Below the pieces are notes generated by a model. The model did no database searches, had not been told where the DNA came from, and was given only the letters and a program-made list of their open reading frames with translations. This document shows, piece by piece, positions 15,017-23,861 of a DNA stretch of 42,580 bases; within the stretch, counting starts at the first letter, position 1, and each line of letters begins with the position of its first letter. Source of the stretch: Syntrophomonadaceae bacterium (lineage in GTDB: Bacteria; Bacillota; DSM-12270; Thermacetogeniales; Thermacetogeniaceae); NCBI GenBank assembly GCA_012839645.1, contig DUMY01000161.1:1-42580 (forward strand), given 5' to 3'. Made by a program: the position numbers and the translations under genes.

Positions 15017-17092
15017 ATGGCAAAAGTATTAATAATCGTCGAGTCTCCTGCTAAAGCCAGGGCTATCGGCAAATTTCTGGGAAAAAAATATACTGTTAAG
15101 GCATCTTTAGGGCATGTGCGAGATCTCCCTAAAAGCCGTCTTGGTGTTGATGTGGAAAACAATTTTGATCCTAAGTACATTACCATTCGTGGTAAAGGAG
15201 ATGTGATCAAGGAGCTTCGTTCAGCTGCAAAAAAGGTTGATCACGTTCTCTTGGGTCCTGACCCGGACCGCGAGGGAGAGGCTATTGCCTGGCACCTAAT
15301 GCATATTCTGAGGGTTCCAGAGGATGCAAAGTGCAGGATCGAATTTCAGGAAATCACCAAAAAGGCGCTGGATAAGGCGGTGAAAGAGCCGCGGTTGGTG
15401 GATCAGGACAGGGTTGATGCCCAGCAGTGCAGGCGTGTCCTGGACCGCCTGGTTGGTTATAAGCTCAGCCCGTTACTATGGCGTAAAGTCAGGAGAGGAC
15501 TGAGTGCCGGTCGGGTACAGTCTGTGGCAATGCGTCTAATATGTGATCGGGAACAGGAGATAAGGGAGTTCCAGCCAGAGGAATACTGGAGCATTACAGG
15601 TCATTTCAAAACCGATAAAAACAGCTTAGAAGCGGAGTTGGCTCGAAAAGGGAAGAAAAAGATAGAACTTTCCACCAAAGAGGATGTTGATGAAGTACTC
15701 CGGGAACTGGATGATGCTGCTTTTAAGGTTAGTAAAATTACTAAAAGAGAGCGTAAGCGCAATCCTGCCCCTCCCTTTACAACCAGTACCCTTCAGCAGG
15801 TGGCCAGCCGTAAACTCAATTATCCCGTCAAGAAGACCATGTGGATCGCCCAGCAGCTGTATGAGGGTTTGGAACTGGGTAAAGAAGGAGTATCCGGGCT
15901 AATCACCTATATGCGTACGGATTCTACCAGGGTTTCAGGTGGGGCACAGGCTGCTGCCCGGGATTATATTGCGGATGCAGTGGGCTCTGAATATGTGCCG
16001 GAAAAACCACCCTTTTATAAATCATCCTCCCGAGCTCAGGAAGCCCATGAGGCTATTCGCCCTACAGATGTAACCCGTAATCCGGAACGGATGAAAGATA
16101 TCCTATCCAGGGATCAGTATAGATTATATAAACTAATATGGGAGCGTTTTTTGGCAAGCCAGATGAAACCCGCTATTTTTGAGGTAACCACAATTGAAAT
16201 CCTGGGTAGTCATTACCTTTTCCGGACCAGTGGTTCAGTAATCAAGTTTCCCGGTTTTATGCGTGTGTATACAGAAGCCGAAGCAGACGAAACGCTCCTT
16301 CCTGTGGTTGCTAAGGGGGATATCCTGGATCTAATCAAATTAGAGCCAAAACAACACTTTACCCAACCACCTGCTCGCTATACAGAAGCGAGTCTCGTCA
16401 AGGCCTTGGAGGAAAATGGGATCGGGAGACCCAGCACATATGCCCCGATCATTGCCACTATTCAAAGCCGTGGTTATGTTAGTAAGGAAAAAAGACAGCT
16501 CTATCCCACTGAATTAGGTCAGATAGTTGTGGATCTTTTGAAAGAGTATTTTTCTAAGATCATTGACGTTGAATTTACCGCAGAGATGGAGAAAAAGCTT
16601 GATCAAGTAGAAGAAGGGGAACTTATCTGGCAGGATGTTGTCGAGAAGTTTTATGGTCCCTTCGAGAAAGATCTACTCCATGCAGAAGAGGAGATTGAGG
16701 TGATCCCTATTGAGGAGGAGACAAGTGAGGAAAAATGCCCCAAATGCGGCCAGAACCTGAAGGTTAAACAAGGAAGATACGGGAAATTCCTTGCCTGTCC
16801 TGGATTCCCGGAATGTCGTTATACTAAGGCCTTTTTAGAGGATACAGGTGTTCTGTGTCCACGCTGCAAGGGAAAAATAGTGGTGCGCAGATCCCGTAAA
16901 GGAAGGAAGTTTTACGGGTGTATCAATTACCCCGAGTGCAAGTTTACCTCCTGGAATGAACCCATTGCTGAATATTGCCCGGAATGCGAACATTTTTTGG
17001 TTTACCGGGGGAAGATGAAAAACCTCTATTGTCCCAATTGCAAAAAAACACTGCAGGAGGAGGATCTGACCACTGTATCCAAAGTAAAGTGA
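15017..17092 (+). CDS. topA: DNA topoisomerase I
   Basis: A 691-residue type IA topoisomerase that relaxes negative supercoils. The TOPRIM domain starts with VESPAKARAIGKFLG and has the acidic DPDREGEA metal motif; the catalytic tyrosine is Y298 in ITYMRTDSTR. Residues RPSTYAPI belong to the DNA-binding core. The C-terminus has three cysteine zinc motifs (CPKCG...CPGFPEC, CPRCK...CINYPEC, CPECE...CPNC). I start at ATG 15017, behind AAAAAAGGTG, rather than the GTG at 15005, which is part of that ribosome site. The spacing to dprA implies co-transcription. trmFO, which usually follows topA, is absent. Confidence 0.97.
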   Translation: MAKVLIIVESPAKARAIGKFLGKKYTVKASLGHVRDLPKSRLGVDVENNFDPKYITIRGKGDVIKELRSAAKKVDHVLLGPDPDREGEAIAWHLMHILRVPEDAKCRIEFQEITKKALDKAVKEPRLVDQDRVDAQQCRRVLDRLVGYKLSPLLWRKVRRGLSAGRVQSVAMRLICDREQEIREFQPEEYWSITGHFKTDKNSLEAELARKGKKKIELSTKEDVDEVLRELDDAAFKVSKITKRERKRNPAPPFTTSTLQQVASRKLNYPVKKTMWIAQQLYEGLELGKEGVSGLITYMRTDSTRVSGGAQAAARDYIADAVGSEYVPEKPPFYKSSSRAQEAHEAIRPTDVTRNPERMKDILSRDQYRLYKLIWERFLASQMKPAIFEVTTIEILGSHYLFRTSGSVIKFPGFMRVYTEAEADETLLPVVAKGDILDLIKLEPKQHFTQPPARYTEASLVKALEENGIGRPSTYAPIIATIQSRGYVSKEKRQLYPTELGQIVVDLLKEYFSKIIDVEFTAEMEKKLDQVEEGELIWQDVVEKFYGPFEKDLLHAEEEIEVIPIEEETSEEKCPKCGQNLKVKQGRYGKFLACPGFPECRYTKAFLEDTGVLCPRCKGKIVVRRSRKGRKFYGCINYPECKFTSWNEPIAEYCPECEHFLVYRGKMKNLYCPNCKKTLQEEDLTTVSKVK

Positions 17093-17108
17093 TGGCATTG
17101 AACTGCTG

Positions 17109-17146
17109 CTGGCATATTAGGGAGAAACCTGGTCCCAATTTGCCAG
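17109..17146. repeat. Hairpin between topA and xerC
   Basis: CTGGCA (17109-17114) and TGCCAG (17141-17146) pair outside a nested GGGA/TCCC pair. There is no T-tract, so it is not a convincing terminator; it may be a stabilising or processing structure. A further GCCAGG follows at 17162. Confidence 0.4.
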
Positions 17147-17159
17147 AATAACTAAGTGG

Positions 17160-17188
17160 TTGCCAGGAAAGATATGGTATGCTAGTAT
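17160..17188 (+). promoter_or_regulatory. Sigma-A type promoter candidate before xerC
   Basis: TTGCCA (17160-17165, 5 of 6 to consensus), 17-base spacer, TAGTAT (17183-17188, 4 of 6). The predicted transcription start would fall very close to the xerC ribosome site at 17193-17200, which weakens the call. Confidence 0.35.
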
Positions 17189-17209
17189 GTGAAAAGAGGT
17201 AATATTCTG

Positions 17210-18124
17210 ATGAGTAATAAGGAAACTTGCGAACAGTTTATAAAATATCTACAAACTCAGAAGAACCTCAGTGAACAAACTGCTCAAAGCTACAGATGTG
17301 ATCTAAAGCATTTTTTGCAATACCTTGAATCTGAGCAAATAGGTGAACTAAGCGATGTCAACTTAAAAATCACACGAAATTACCTTTCGCAATTATATGA
17401 GGCAGATTATGCTCGCAGCACTATATCACGTCGGTTAGCATGTCTGCGGTCTTTATTCAGATATTTGTGTCAGGCGGGCAAAATTGACAACAACCCGTTG
17501 GTACTTGTTAGAACACCTAAAAAGGCAAAGCACCTGCCGCAGTTTCTCTATTCCAATGAGGTCAATGATCTCTTAGATAAACCCGTAGCCAAGGGGAAGC
17601 TTGAGATTCGGGATCATGCTCTCCTGGAGCTGCTTTACAGTTCTGGTCTCCGCATTGGTGAAGCTGTGCAGCTTAATATCGGAGATGTTGAACTTCAACT
17701 GCGTTCCCTGCGAGTTAAAGGTAAGGGTCAAAAGGAGCGTATTGTTCCCTTTGGCTCTTGTGCCGGTGCTGCCTTGCAGAGGTATATGAAAGAGGGGCGG
17801 CCGCTGATCTGCGGAAAGAAAGAACCGTTACCGGCAGAGCCGCTTTTTGTTAATTGGAGGGGGAAGCGGCTAACGACAAGAGGGGCTTACGGTATCATTA
17901 CCAAATATCTAAAAAGGGTGGCTCCCACCAGGCATCTTACACCGCACTCCCTGCGGCATACCTTTGCTACACATCTCCTGGAGGGTGGCGCGGATCTCCG
18001 TTCTGTACAAGAACTTTTGGGTCATTCCAGGATGTCAAGCACCCAGATTTATACACATGTAACCGGGGAACGGATTAAGGCTGTATATGAAAAAGCACAC
18101 CCACGAGCGAAAGAGCGGAAATGA
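17210..18124 (+). CDS. xerC: Tyrosine recombinase XerC
   Basis: A 304-residue tyrosine recombinase of XerC/D type, which resolves chromosome dimers at dif. The N-terminal SAM-like DNA-binding domain covers about residues 1-95; the catalytic domain shows the R (SSGLRIGEA), K (VKGKGQKER), HxxR (PHSLRHTFA), H (LLGHSRMSS) and the nucleophile Tyr (TQIYTHV). Position before hslV-hslU-codY is the standard place of xerC in Firmicutes, so it is the housekeeping enzyme and not a phage integrase. Start at ATG 17210, behind AAGAGGT. Confidence 0.95.
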   Translation: MSNKETCEQFIKYLQTQKNLSEQTAQSYRCDLKHFLQYLESEQIGELSDVNLKITRNYLSQLYEADYARSTISRRLACLRSLFRYLCQAGKIDNNPLVLVRTPKKAKHLPQFLYSNEVNDLLDKPVAKGKLEIRDHALLELLYSSGLRIGEAVQLNIGDVELQLRSLRVKGKGQKERIVPFGSCAGAALQRYMKEGRPLICGKKEPLPAEPLFVNWRGKRLTTRGAYGIITKYLKRVAPTRHLTPHSLRHTFATHLLEGGADLRSVQELLGHSRMSSTQIYTHVTGERIKAVYEKAHPRAKERK

Positions 18125-18134
18125 GGGAATTGGA

Positions 18135-18665
18135 ATGCTGACCGGAACAACAGTGATTTGCGTTAAACGGGATGGTAATGTGGCCATAGGAGGAGATGGA
18201 CAGGTTACCTTCGGAAACAACACCATTATGAAGGCACATGCCTGCAAAATTAGGAAGCTGTATGATGGTCGTATTTTAGCCGGTTTTGCAGGTTCTGTGG
18301 CGGATTCATTAACTCTTTTTGATAAATTTGAGCGCAAGCTTGAAGAATACCGTGGCAATTTAATGCGAGCAGCAGTTGAATTGGCCAGGGAATGGCGTAT
18401 GGACAGGGTTCTTCGGCGCCTGGAGGCACTTTTGGTTGTGGCAGATCAGGAACATCTTCTCATAATATCCGGGAGCGGCGAGGTTATTGAGCCTGATGAT
18501 GGCATTGCGGCAGTGGGTTCTGGTTCACCATATGCACTGGCTGCTGCCCGGGCATTGATCAACCATACATCGTTAGAGGCGGAACAGGTGGTCCAATCAG
18601 CCCTTGAGATTGCGGCCTCTATATGCATTTATACAAATGATTATATTACTATAGAAAAACTGTAA
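18135..18665 (+). CDS. hslV: HslV (ClpQ/CodW) peptidase subunit
   Basis: A 176-residue HslV, the threonine or serine peptidase of the HslUV ATP-dependent protease. The beginning is MLTG followed by [10 protein letters not shown], so the mature N-terminal catalytic Thr would be T5 after loss of a four-residue leader. [11 protein letters not shown] and GFAGSVADS, and [11 protein letters not shown] are strongly conserved. The ATG at 18135 lies a few bases after xerC (stop 18124) and behind GAGGG; the track start at 18087 lies inside xerC. Next comes hslU with a 14-base gap. Confidence 0.95.
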   Translation: MLTGTTVICVKRDGNVAIGGDGQVTFGNNTIMKAHACKIRKLYDGRILAGFAGSVADSLTLFDKFERKLEEYRGNLMRAAVELAREWRMDRVLRRLEALLVVADQEHLLIISGSGEVIEPDDGIAAVGSGSPYALAAARALINHTSLEAEQVVQSALEIAASICIYTNDYITIEKL

Positions 18666-18679
18666 GAGGTGAAAACCAG

Positions 18680-20086
18680 GTGGAGGAATTAACCCCCCGG
18701 CAGATTGTGGCCGAACTGGATCGCTACATTATCGGCCAGGATGATGCCAAAAAAGCAGTTGCTGTCGCCCTGCGCAATAGATATCGCAGGCATCGACTCC
18801 CGTTGGAACTCCAGGATGAGATAATACCGAAAAATATTATTATGATTGGCCCAACAGGTGTGGGAAAAACAGAAATTGCGCGGCGCCTTGCGAAACTCGT
18901 CAAAGCGCCTTTTGTAAAGGTAGAAGCAACTAAATTCACAGAAGTAGGTTATGTGGGCAAGGATGCCGAATCAATGGTGCGTGACCTGGTAGAGGTCGCC
19001 ATCAGGATGATCAAGCAGGAAAAGATGGCTGAGGTCGGTGAGAAGGCAAAGAAGCTTGCAGAAGAAAGAATCTTAGAGATACTTGTCCCCTCAACGAAAC
19101 GCGGTAAACCCTTAAAAAACCCACTGGATCTGTTGTTTGGGGAAATGACTGAAGAGGAAGAAGAGGAAGAAGAGGAAGAAATATCCCCAGATCTGCAGAA
19201 TAACCGGATGCTGCGGGAAAAGATTGCCATGGAACTGCAATCTGGGGCACTTGAAGACAGAAAGATTGAAATTGAGGTAGAAGAAAACCACCAAAAAACC
19301 CTTGAGGTGTTTACCCTCGGAGGCATGGAAGAAATGGGCATCAATTTACAGGATATGCTTGGGGGTTTTTTGCCCAGAAAAAAAAGAAAGCGTCGGGTGA
19401 CCATACGGGAGGCGCGACGCATTCTAGCTCAGCAAGAGGCTCAGAACCTGGTGGATATGGATGAGGTGGTTTCTCTGGCAGTCCAGCGTACTGAGCAGTG
19501 CGGGATTATTTTTTTGGATGAAATCGATAAGATTGCCGGCAGAGAAAACACCACTGGTCCTGATGTTTCACGTGGTGGAGTGCAGCGTGATATATTACCG
19601 ATTATCGAAGGCTCAACTGTGATGACCAAACATGGTCCAGTAAACACTGATTATGTTTTATTTATAGCTGCGGGTGCCTTTCATGTATCCAAACCCTCAG
19701 ATCTGATCCCTGAACTACAGGGGCGCTTCCCTATCCGGGTAGAATTAGAACCCCTGGAAAAGGATGATTTTTTGAGGATTTTAACAGAACCGGATAACTC
19801 TTTGATCCGACAGTATACAGCACTGCTGGATACTGAGGGGTTGCATATAGAATTCACTCCGGATGCTTTAGAAGAGATTTCTGAGATGGCATATCTTGTC
19901 AATGCCCAGGCTGAAAATATTGGAGCAAGAAGACTTCATACCATCTTGGAAAAAGTACTGGATGATCTCTCCTTCCAAGCACCGGAAATATCTCAGCAAA
20001 AAAATGTTGTTATAGATAAAGAATATGTAGCAGAACGCCTGGAGGGAATTGTTGCTGACGGTAATTTAAGCAGCTATATTCTTTAA
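18680..20086 (+). CDS. hslU: HslU (ClpY) unfoldase subunit
   Basis: A 468-residue AAA+ ATPase that unfolds substrates and feeds them to HslV. Walker A is GPTGVGKT (residues 57-64), the pore motif is in [15 protein letters not shown], Walker B is [11 protein letters not shown] (about residue 275), and the C-terminus GNLSSYIL has the hydrophobic tail that docks into HslV. The I-domain between the Walker motifs carries a run of ten glutamates encoded by an in-frame GAAGAGGAA repeat. The start is GTG 18680 behind AAGAGGTG. It belongs to the xerC-hslV-hslU-codY group. Confidence 0.96.
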   Translation: MEELTPRQIVAELDRYIIGQDDAKKAVAVALRNRYRRHRLPLELQDEIIPKNIIMIGPTGVGKTEIARRLAKLVKAPFVKVEATKFTEVGYVGKDAESMVRDLVEVAIRMIKQEKMAEVGEKAKKLAEERILEILVPSTKRGKPLKNPLDLLFGEMTEEEEEEEEEEISPDLQNNRMLREKIAMELQSGALEDRKIEIEVEENHQKTLEVFTLGGMEEMGINLQDMLGGFLPRKKRKRRVTIREARRILAQQEAQNLVDMDEVVSLAVQRTEQCGIIFLDEIDKIAGRENTTGPDVSRGGVQRDILPIIEGSTVMTKHGPVNTDYVLFIAAGAFHVSKPSDLIPELQGRFPIRVELEPLEKDDFLRILTEPDNSLIRQYTALLDTEGLHIEFTPDALEEISEMAYLVNAQAENIGARRLHTILEKVLDDLSFQAPEISQQKNVVIDKEYVAERLEGIVADGNLSSYIL

Positions 20087-20108
20087 ACGGGATTTGAGGG
20101 GGGTTGAA

Positions 20109-20912
20109 ATGGAGCAGTTATTGGAAATCATATACTACATTAAAAGTCTTCACAAAACGAGAACAAGAGAGAACATGCAAGATTTTACCGATATCGCCCA
20201 GGTCATAAGTCAGAATGTCCAGGCTAATGTTTTTATAATAGGCCGCAGAGGAAAAATTCTTGGAAATCACTTATTAGAGGAGAGTTCTTGCAGAAACCTG
20301 AATGAGGTATATGATTTTAGTCAACGTTTTCCCGAAAGCTACAATCAGAAACTTAATTTGGTTACAGAAACACACTCCAATATGAGCACGGATAAATCCT
20401 GCTTTTTTTCATCAAGTGAATGTCCCCTCCAAGAACGCAGGGTGACTATTGTTCCCATCTACGGAGGCGGAGAGCGTTTGGGAAGCTTAGTAATAATTAG
20501 TGCTGGGAAAAGCTTGCCCAATGAGGCACTTGTTGTGGCAGAGTATGGGGCCATGGTTGTGGGAATGGAGGTTATGCAATTAATTAGTGAGCGTACAGAA
20601 TCAGATACAAAAAAAAGGGCAACCGTTCAGATTGCCTTGAGCACACTGTCATTTTCAGAACTAAGGGCAGCACAGCATATTTTCAAAGAGTTGGGTGCCT
20701 TAGAAGGGTTGGTTGTTGCCAGTCGAGTTGCGGACCGCGCGGGAATTACGCGTTCAGTGATTGTCAATGCACTGCGGAAACTGGAAAGCGCAAATATGAT
20801 CCAGACAAAATCCTTAGGTATGAAAGGTACCTATATTCGTATTTTTAATGAAAACATCCTGAATGAGCTTAAGAAGAGGGGATGGCAGCAAAAGGAGAAA
20901 GATAAATTTTAA
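20109..20912 (+). CDS. codY: Global transcriptional regulator CodY
   Basis: A 267-residue CodY, the GTP- and branched-chain-amino-acid-sensing repressor of low-GC Gram-positive bacteria. The N-terminal GAF-type domain (about residues 1-155) includes FIIGRRGKILG; the C-terminal winged helix-turn-helix is about residues 195-235 with ASRVADRAGITRSVIVNAL. The ATG at 20109 sits behind GAGGGGGG; the track start at 20094 is upstream of that site. It is the last gene before a terminator and directly precedes the flagellar operon, the same neighbours as in Bacillus. I saw no good match to the 15-bp CodY box upstream of flgB. Confidence 0.96.
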   Translation: MEQLLEIIYYIKSLHKTRTRENMQDFTDIAQVISQNVQANVFIIGRRGKILGNHLLEESSCRNLNEVYDFSQRFPESYNQKLNLVTETHSNMSTDKSCFFSSSECPLQERRVTIVPIYGGGERLGSLVIISAGKSLPNEALVVAEYGAMVVGMEVMQLISERTESDTKKRATVQIALSTLSFSELRAAQHIFKELGALEGLVVASRVADRAGITRSVIVNALRKLESANMIQTKSLGMKGTYIRIFNENILNELKKRGWQQKEKDKF

Positions 20913-20945
20913 TAATGGTGTTAGGACTTTAGTATCATATAATTA

Positions 20946-20986
20946 ATGGCAATAGCTAAATATTTAGCTTATTGTCATATTTTTTT
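20946..20986 (+). terminator. Terminator after codY
   Basis: TGGCAATA-GCTAAAT and ATTTAGC-TTATTGTCA pair as a long stem (one bulged base and one mismatch or G-U pair) followed by a run of T (20980-20986). It closes the hslVU-codY transcript before the flagellar promoter. Confidence 0.85.
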
Positions 20987-21037
20987 GTCGAAATAAGAAG
21001 GATATTTCAAGGGGACCTAGAAACTATTACTAATTAT

Positions 21038-21049
21038 AAGAATGTTCTT
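21038..21049. promoter_or_regulatory. Operator-like palindrome upstream of the flgB promoter
   Basis: AAGAA-TG-TTCTT is a perfect dyad ending six bases before the -35. A second dyad, GAAATA-N7-TATTTC, is at 20990-21008. Both could bind a regulator of the flagellar operon; none matches a site I can name. Confidence 0.35.
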
Positions 21050-21055
21050 CCTCAG

Positions 21056-21084
21056 TTGTAAAACAGTTTTTGTAATATTATGAT
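21056..21084 (+). promoter_or_regulatory. Sigma-A type promoter of the flagellar operon
   Basis: TTGTAA (21056-21061), a 17-base spacer and TATGAT (21079-21084) lie 26 bases before the flgB ATG. The -10 matches 5 of 6 and the -35 4 of 6 of the sigma-A consensus. The start of transcription would be near 21091, leaving a short leader with AGGAGGG. Confidence 0.65.
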
Positions 21085-21110
21085 AATTGGTAAATTGGCA
21101 GGAGGGCGAT

Positions 21111-21518
21111 ATGATTAAGAATCTTGGTAACCCGTTAATTCCAATGTTTAAAAAAGCTCTTGATGTCAACTGGCTGCGACAGCAGGTGATCAGTCAAAAT
21201 ATTGCCAATGTTGATACACCTAATTATAAAAGAATTGATCTTGATTTCAAGAATGTCTTAGCCAAAAAGAGCAGGACCCAGGACCTAGATTTGCATAGAA
21301 CAAATCCGCTGCACCTGGGAGGAAGTAGCAAAGGAAAAGAAGTTTTGCCGCTGTTACGCCAGACACAAACGAGAAACAGGAATGATGGCAATAATGTTGT
21401 TCCAGAACAGGAAAATGCCTTGATGGCGGAGACGATGTTACAGTACCAGCTCTTGACACGGTTGACCACAGAGCATTTAAGTATGCTGCGCTCGGCCATT
21501 ACTGAAGGGAGGCGTTAG
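21111..21518 (+). CDS. flgB: Flagellar proximal rod protein FlgB
   Basis: A 135-residue rod protein placed between the MS ring/FliE and the distal rod. The N-terminal RQQVISQNIANVDTPNYKR segment is the rod/hook family signature, and the C-terminal helix ends with LLTRLTTEHLSMLRSAI. I start at ATG 21111 behind AGGAGGG, not the TTG at 21087. It is the first gene of the flagellar operon; flgC starts four bases after its stop. Confidence 0.95.
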   Translation: MIKNLGNPLIPMFKKALDVNWLRQQVISQNIANVDTPNYKRIDLDFKNVLAKKSRTQDLDLHRTNPLHLGGSSKGKEVLPLLRQTQTRNRNDGNNVVPEQENALMAETMLQYQLLTRLTTEHLSMLRSAITEGRR

Positions 21519-21521
21519 CAG

Positions 21522-21968
21522 GTGGGCTTATTTACGGGAATTGAGATTAGCAGCAGTGGACTCACTGCCCAGAGGTTGCGATTGGACGTCACTGCCAGCA
21601 ATATTGCTAATGCTGAAACAACCAGGTCAGGGAAGATTGATGACGCCGGACGCCCGGTACCTTACCGTAAGAAAAATGTTGTTTTTGAGACAGGTAGTCC
21701 CTTTGAGACTTGTTTACAGCGTAAGCTTGGCAGTATCAGTGGTGTTAGGGTGAGAAGTATAGTTGCGGATAACGCCGAGCCGCGCCTGGTTTACAATCCT
21801 GATCACCCGGATGCTGATGAAGTGGGGTATGTGAGGATGCCTAATGTCAATATACTCGAAGAGATGGTGGATCTGATTAGTGCAACGAGATCTTATGAAG
21901 CAAATGTAACAGCTCTTAATGCTACAAAAGAAATGTGCTTGCGGGCACTAGAAATCGGTCGTCGTTAA
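21522..21968 (+). CDS. flgC: Flagellar proximal rod protein FlgC
   Basis: A 148-residue rod protein with the family N-terminus (LDVTASNIANAETTR) and the C-terminal coil NVNILEEMVDLISATRSYEANVTALNATK, the normal length of FlgC. GTG start at 21522, with GGGAGGCG inside the end of flgB as ribosome site. Cytoplasmic until exported by the flagellar type III system, which needs no cleavable signal. Confidence 0.95.
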   Translation: MGLFTGIEISSSGLTAQRLRLDVTASNIANAETTRSGKIDDAGRPVPYRKKNVVFETGSPFETCLQRKLGSISGVRVRSIVADNAEPRLVYNPDHPDADEVGYVRMPNVNILEEMVDLISATRSYEANVTALNATKEMCLRALEIGRR

Positions 21969-21987
21969 AGTTAGGTGAGGAGGCAGA

Positions 21988-22284
21988 ATGATTATGGAAT
22001 CAATTAACGGAATCCAACCGTTAACGGGGAAGACACTTTTCCCAAAAACTGATATTAGTAATGAGGCTTCATTCAAAGACCTTTTTGGGTCGGCTCTACA
22101 TCAGGTGAACAGTTTGCAAAAGGATGCCGAAAGAAAGGCCGGTGAAGTTGTTTTAGGAGATGCCAACAGTTTTCATGAAGTGGTTATTGCCACTGAAAAG
22201 GCCGCACTTGCCTTACAGCTGCTGGTGCAGTTTCAGAATAAAGCAGTGGATGCTTACCATGAAATTATGCGCATCCAATTATAA
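21988..22284 (+). CDS. fliE: MS ring-rod junction protein FliE
   Basis: A 98-residue FliE, which joins the MS ring (FliF) to the rod. The conserved second half is visible as DANSFHEVVIATEKAALALQLL and the C-terminal NKAVDAYHEIMRIQL. The ATG is preceded by GAGGAGG. Length is normal and it lies between flgC and fliF as in Bacillus. Confidence 0.94.
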   Translation: MIMESINGIQPLTGKTLFPKTDISNEASFKDLFGSALHQVNSLQKDAERKAGEVVLGDANSFHEVVIATEKAALALQLLVQFQNKAVDAYHEIMRIQL

Positions 22285-22287
22285 GAA

Positions 22288-23859
22288 TTGAGTTGGTATG
22301 CTGTGAAGGAGATGCTGTCAAATCAAAAAGAAAAAGCAGTTATTTTTTGGAACAGGCTATCAGCAGTTCAGAAATTTCTTTTGGTAACCGGAGCTGTAAT
22401 TATAATAATTATTGCCATACTCCTCATAGTTTTTGTAAGCAGACCAAACTATGTATCCCTTTACACAGACCTTGATCCTCAGGATGCTGCAGCTATAACT
22501 GAGTATTTAAAAGAACAAAAGGTTCTGTATAAATTGGAGGACGGCGGTTCAACAATCCTTGTTCCTGAGTCACAGAAGTATGACCTGCGACTTTCTCTGG
22601 CCCATGAAGGCATACCAAAGGGCGGAAGTGTGGGTTTCGAATCTTTTGATGAATCTCGTTTTGGGGAAACAGAAAGTGAGCGCCGCGTAAGATACCTGGT
22701 AGCTCTGCAGGGGGAATTGGAGCGTACTATTTGCAAGCTGGATTCAGTTGAGGATGTGCGTGTACATATTGTTGTGCCGGAGCCATCACTTTTTCTGGAA
22801 GAGGAGAAGGATGCTACAGCCGCTGTTCTGGTCAAGCTTAAGCCCGGTTCTGACCTAGAGGAGGAACAAGTAAATGGGATTATCAATCTTGTAGCCAGTG
22901 GGGTTGAGGGGCTAAAACAAGGTAATGTCACAGTGGTCGATACCGGGGGAAATATTCTTTCAGCAGGTTTGGAAGGTGGTACCGATACTGTAAGGACCAC
23001 CGGGTTAACTGCTAAACAGCACCAGGTTGAGCATGATTATGAGAAACAAATAGAGAATTCTCTGCGAGAGATGCTGGATCAGATAGTTGGTCAGGGGAAA
23101 ACAGTGGTGCGTGCTCATGCGACCCTGGATTTTGACCATGTAGAGCTCCAGCGCGAGACCTTTGGTGATAAGACAATTAGGAGTCAGGAGATAGAGGAGG
23201 AGCATACTTCGCAAAACGAGCCTTTACCAGGTGGTGTCCCTGGCAGTGAAAGTAATATACCTGGTGATCAATACCAAGAAGTAGAGGAAGACCCATCCAC
23301 TTCCACTTCGCAGTCCACCAGAAAAACCACAAACTATGAAATTGATCAAGAGAATGAGCACCGGGTAGTGGCCCCGGGTGCGGTCAAACAGCTCTCTCTC
23401 TCTGTAGTCTTGGATGTTCAACCAGGTTCTGTACAGCAAAATGAGATCACTGATCTGGTTACTGCCGCTGTTGGATTGGACACTGAACGCGGAGATAAGC
23501 TGACAGTAACCTGTATGCCCTTTGACAGGAGTTGGTCAGAGAAGCTGGACGAGGAAATGGCGGCCAAAGAAGAACGACAGCAGTTATTATACTACGGGGC
23601 AGCTGCAGCAGCAGTTATTATACTTATTGTCATTGCTGCGATGGTTTACAGGAGAAGGCAGGATGTGGATGATGTGATCGATTACTCTGCTGTATCACAG
23701 CCGACCGTAGAGGATGTCTTGGCGGCTCAAGAAGAGGACATGCCGGAGGAAGAGCGGGAGAAGGCACGAATTGCTGACAAAATAAAAACCCAGGTTAAAC
23801 AGCAACCGGACAAAGCCGCGGAACTGATTAAAACCTGGTTGGGTGAGGATCAGAGGTGA
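22288..23859 (+). CDS. fliF: Flagellar MS ring protein FliF
   Basis: A 523-residue FliF that forms the MS ring in the cytoplasmic membrane. Two membrane helices are visible, about residues 30-52 (VIIIIIAILLIVFV) and 432-452 (YYGAAAAAVIILIVIAAMVY), enclosing the periplasmic-type ring-building motifs. The acidic C-terminal tail (from about residue 480) is the FliG-binding part. The start is uncertain: TTG at 22288 lies four bases after the fliE stop without a clear ribosome site, so translation is probably coupled to fliE. Confidence 0.94.
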   Translation: MSWYAVKEMLSNQKEKAVIFWNRLSAVQKFLLVTGAVIIIIIAILLIVFVSRPNYVSLYTDLDPQDAAAITEYLKEQKVLYKLEDGGSTILVPESQKYDLRLSLAHEGIPKGGSVGFESFDESRFGETESERRVRYLVALQGELERTICKLDSVEDVRVHIVVPEPSLFLEEEKDATAAVLVKLKPGSDLEEEQVNGIINLVASGVEGLKQGNVTVVDTGGNILSAGLEGGTDTVRTTGLTAKQHQVEHDYEKQIENSLREMLDQIVGQGKTVVRAHATLDFDHVELQRETFGDKTIRSQEIEEEHTSQNEPLPGGVPGSESNIPGDQYQEVEEDPSTSTSQSTRKTTNYEIDQENEHRVVAPGAVKQLSLSVVLDVQPGSVQQNEITDLVTAAVGLDTERGDKLTVTCMPFDRSWSEKLDEEMAAKEERQQLLYYGAAAAAVIILIVIAAMVYRRRQDVDDVIDYSAVSQPTVEDVLAAQEEDMPEEEREKARIADKIKTQVKQQPDKAAELIKTWLGEDQR

Positions 23860-23861
23860 CA

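Noticed and set aside
17210-18124. Phage or integrative element integrase
   Set aside because: Position before hslVU-codY and sequence type identify the housekeeping XerC; no attachment repeats or phage genes nearby.
20913-21110. CodY binding box upstream of flgB
   Set aside because: No acceptable match to AATTTTCWGAAAATT.
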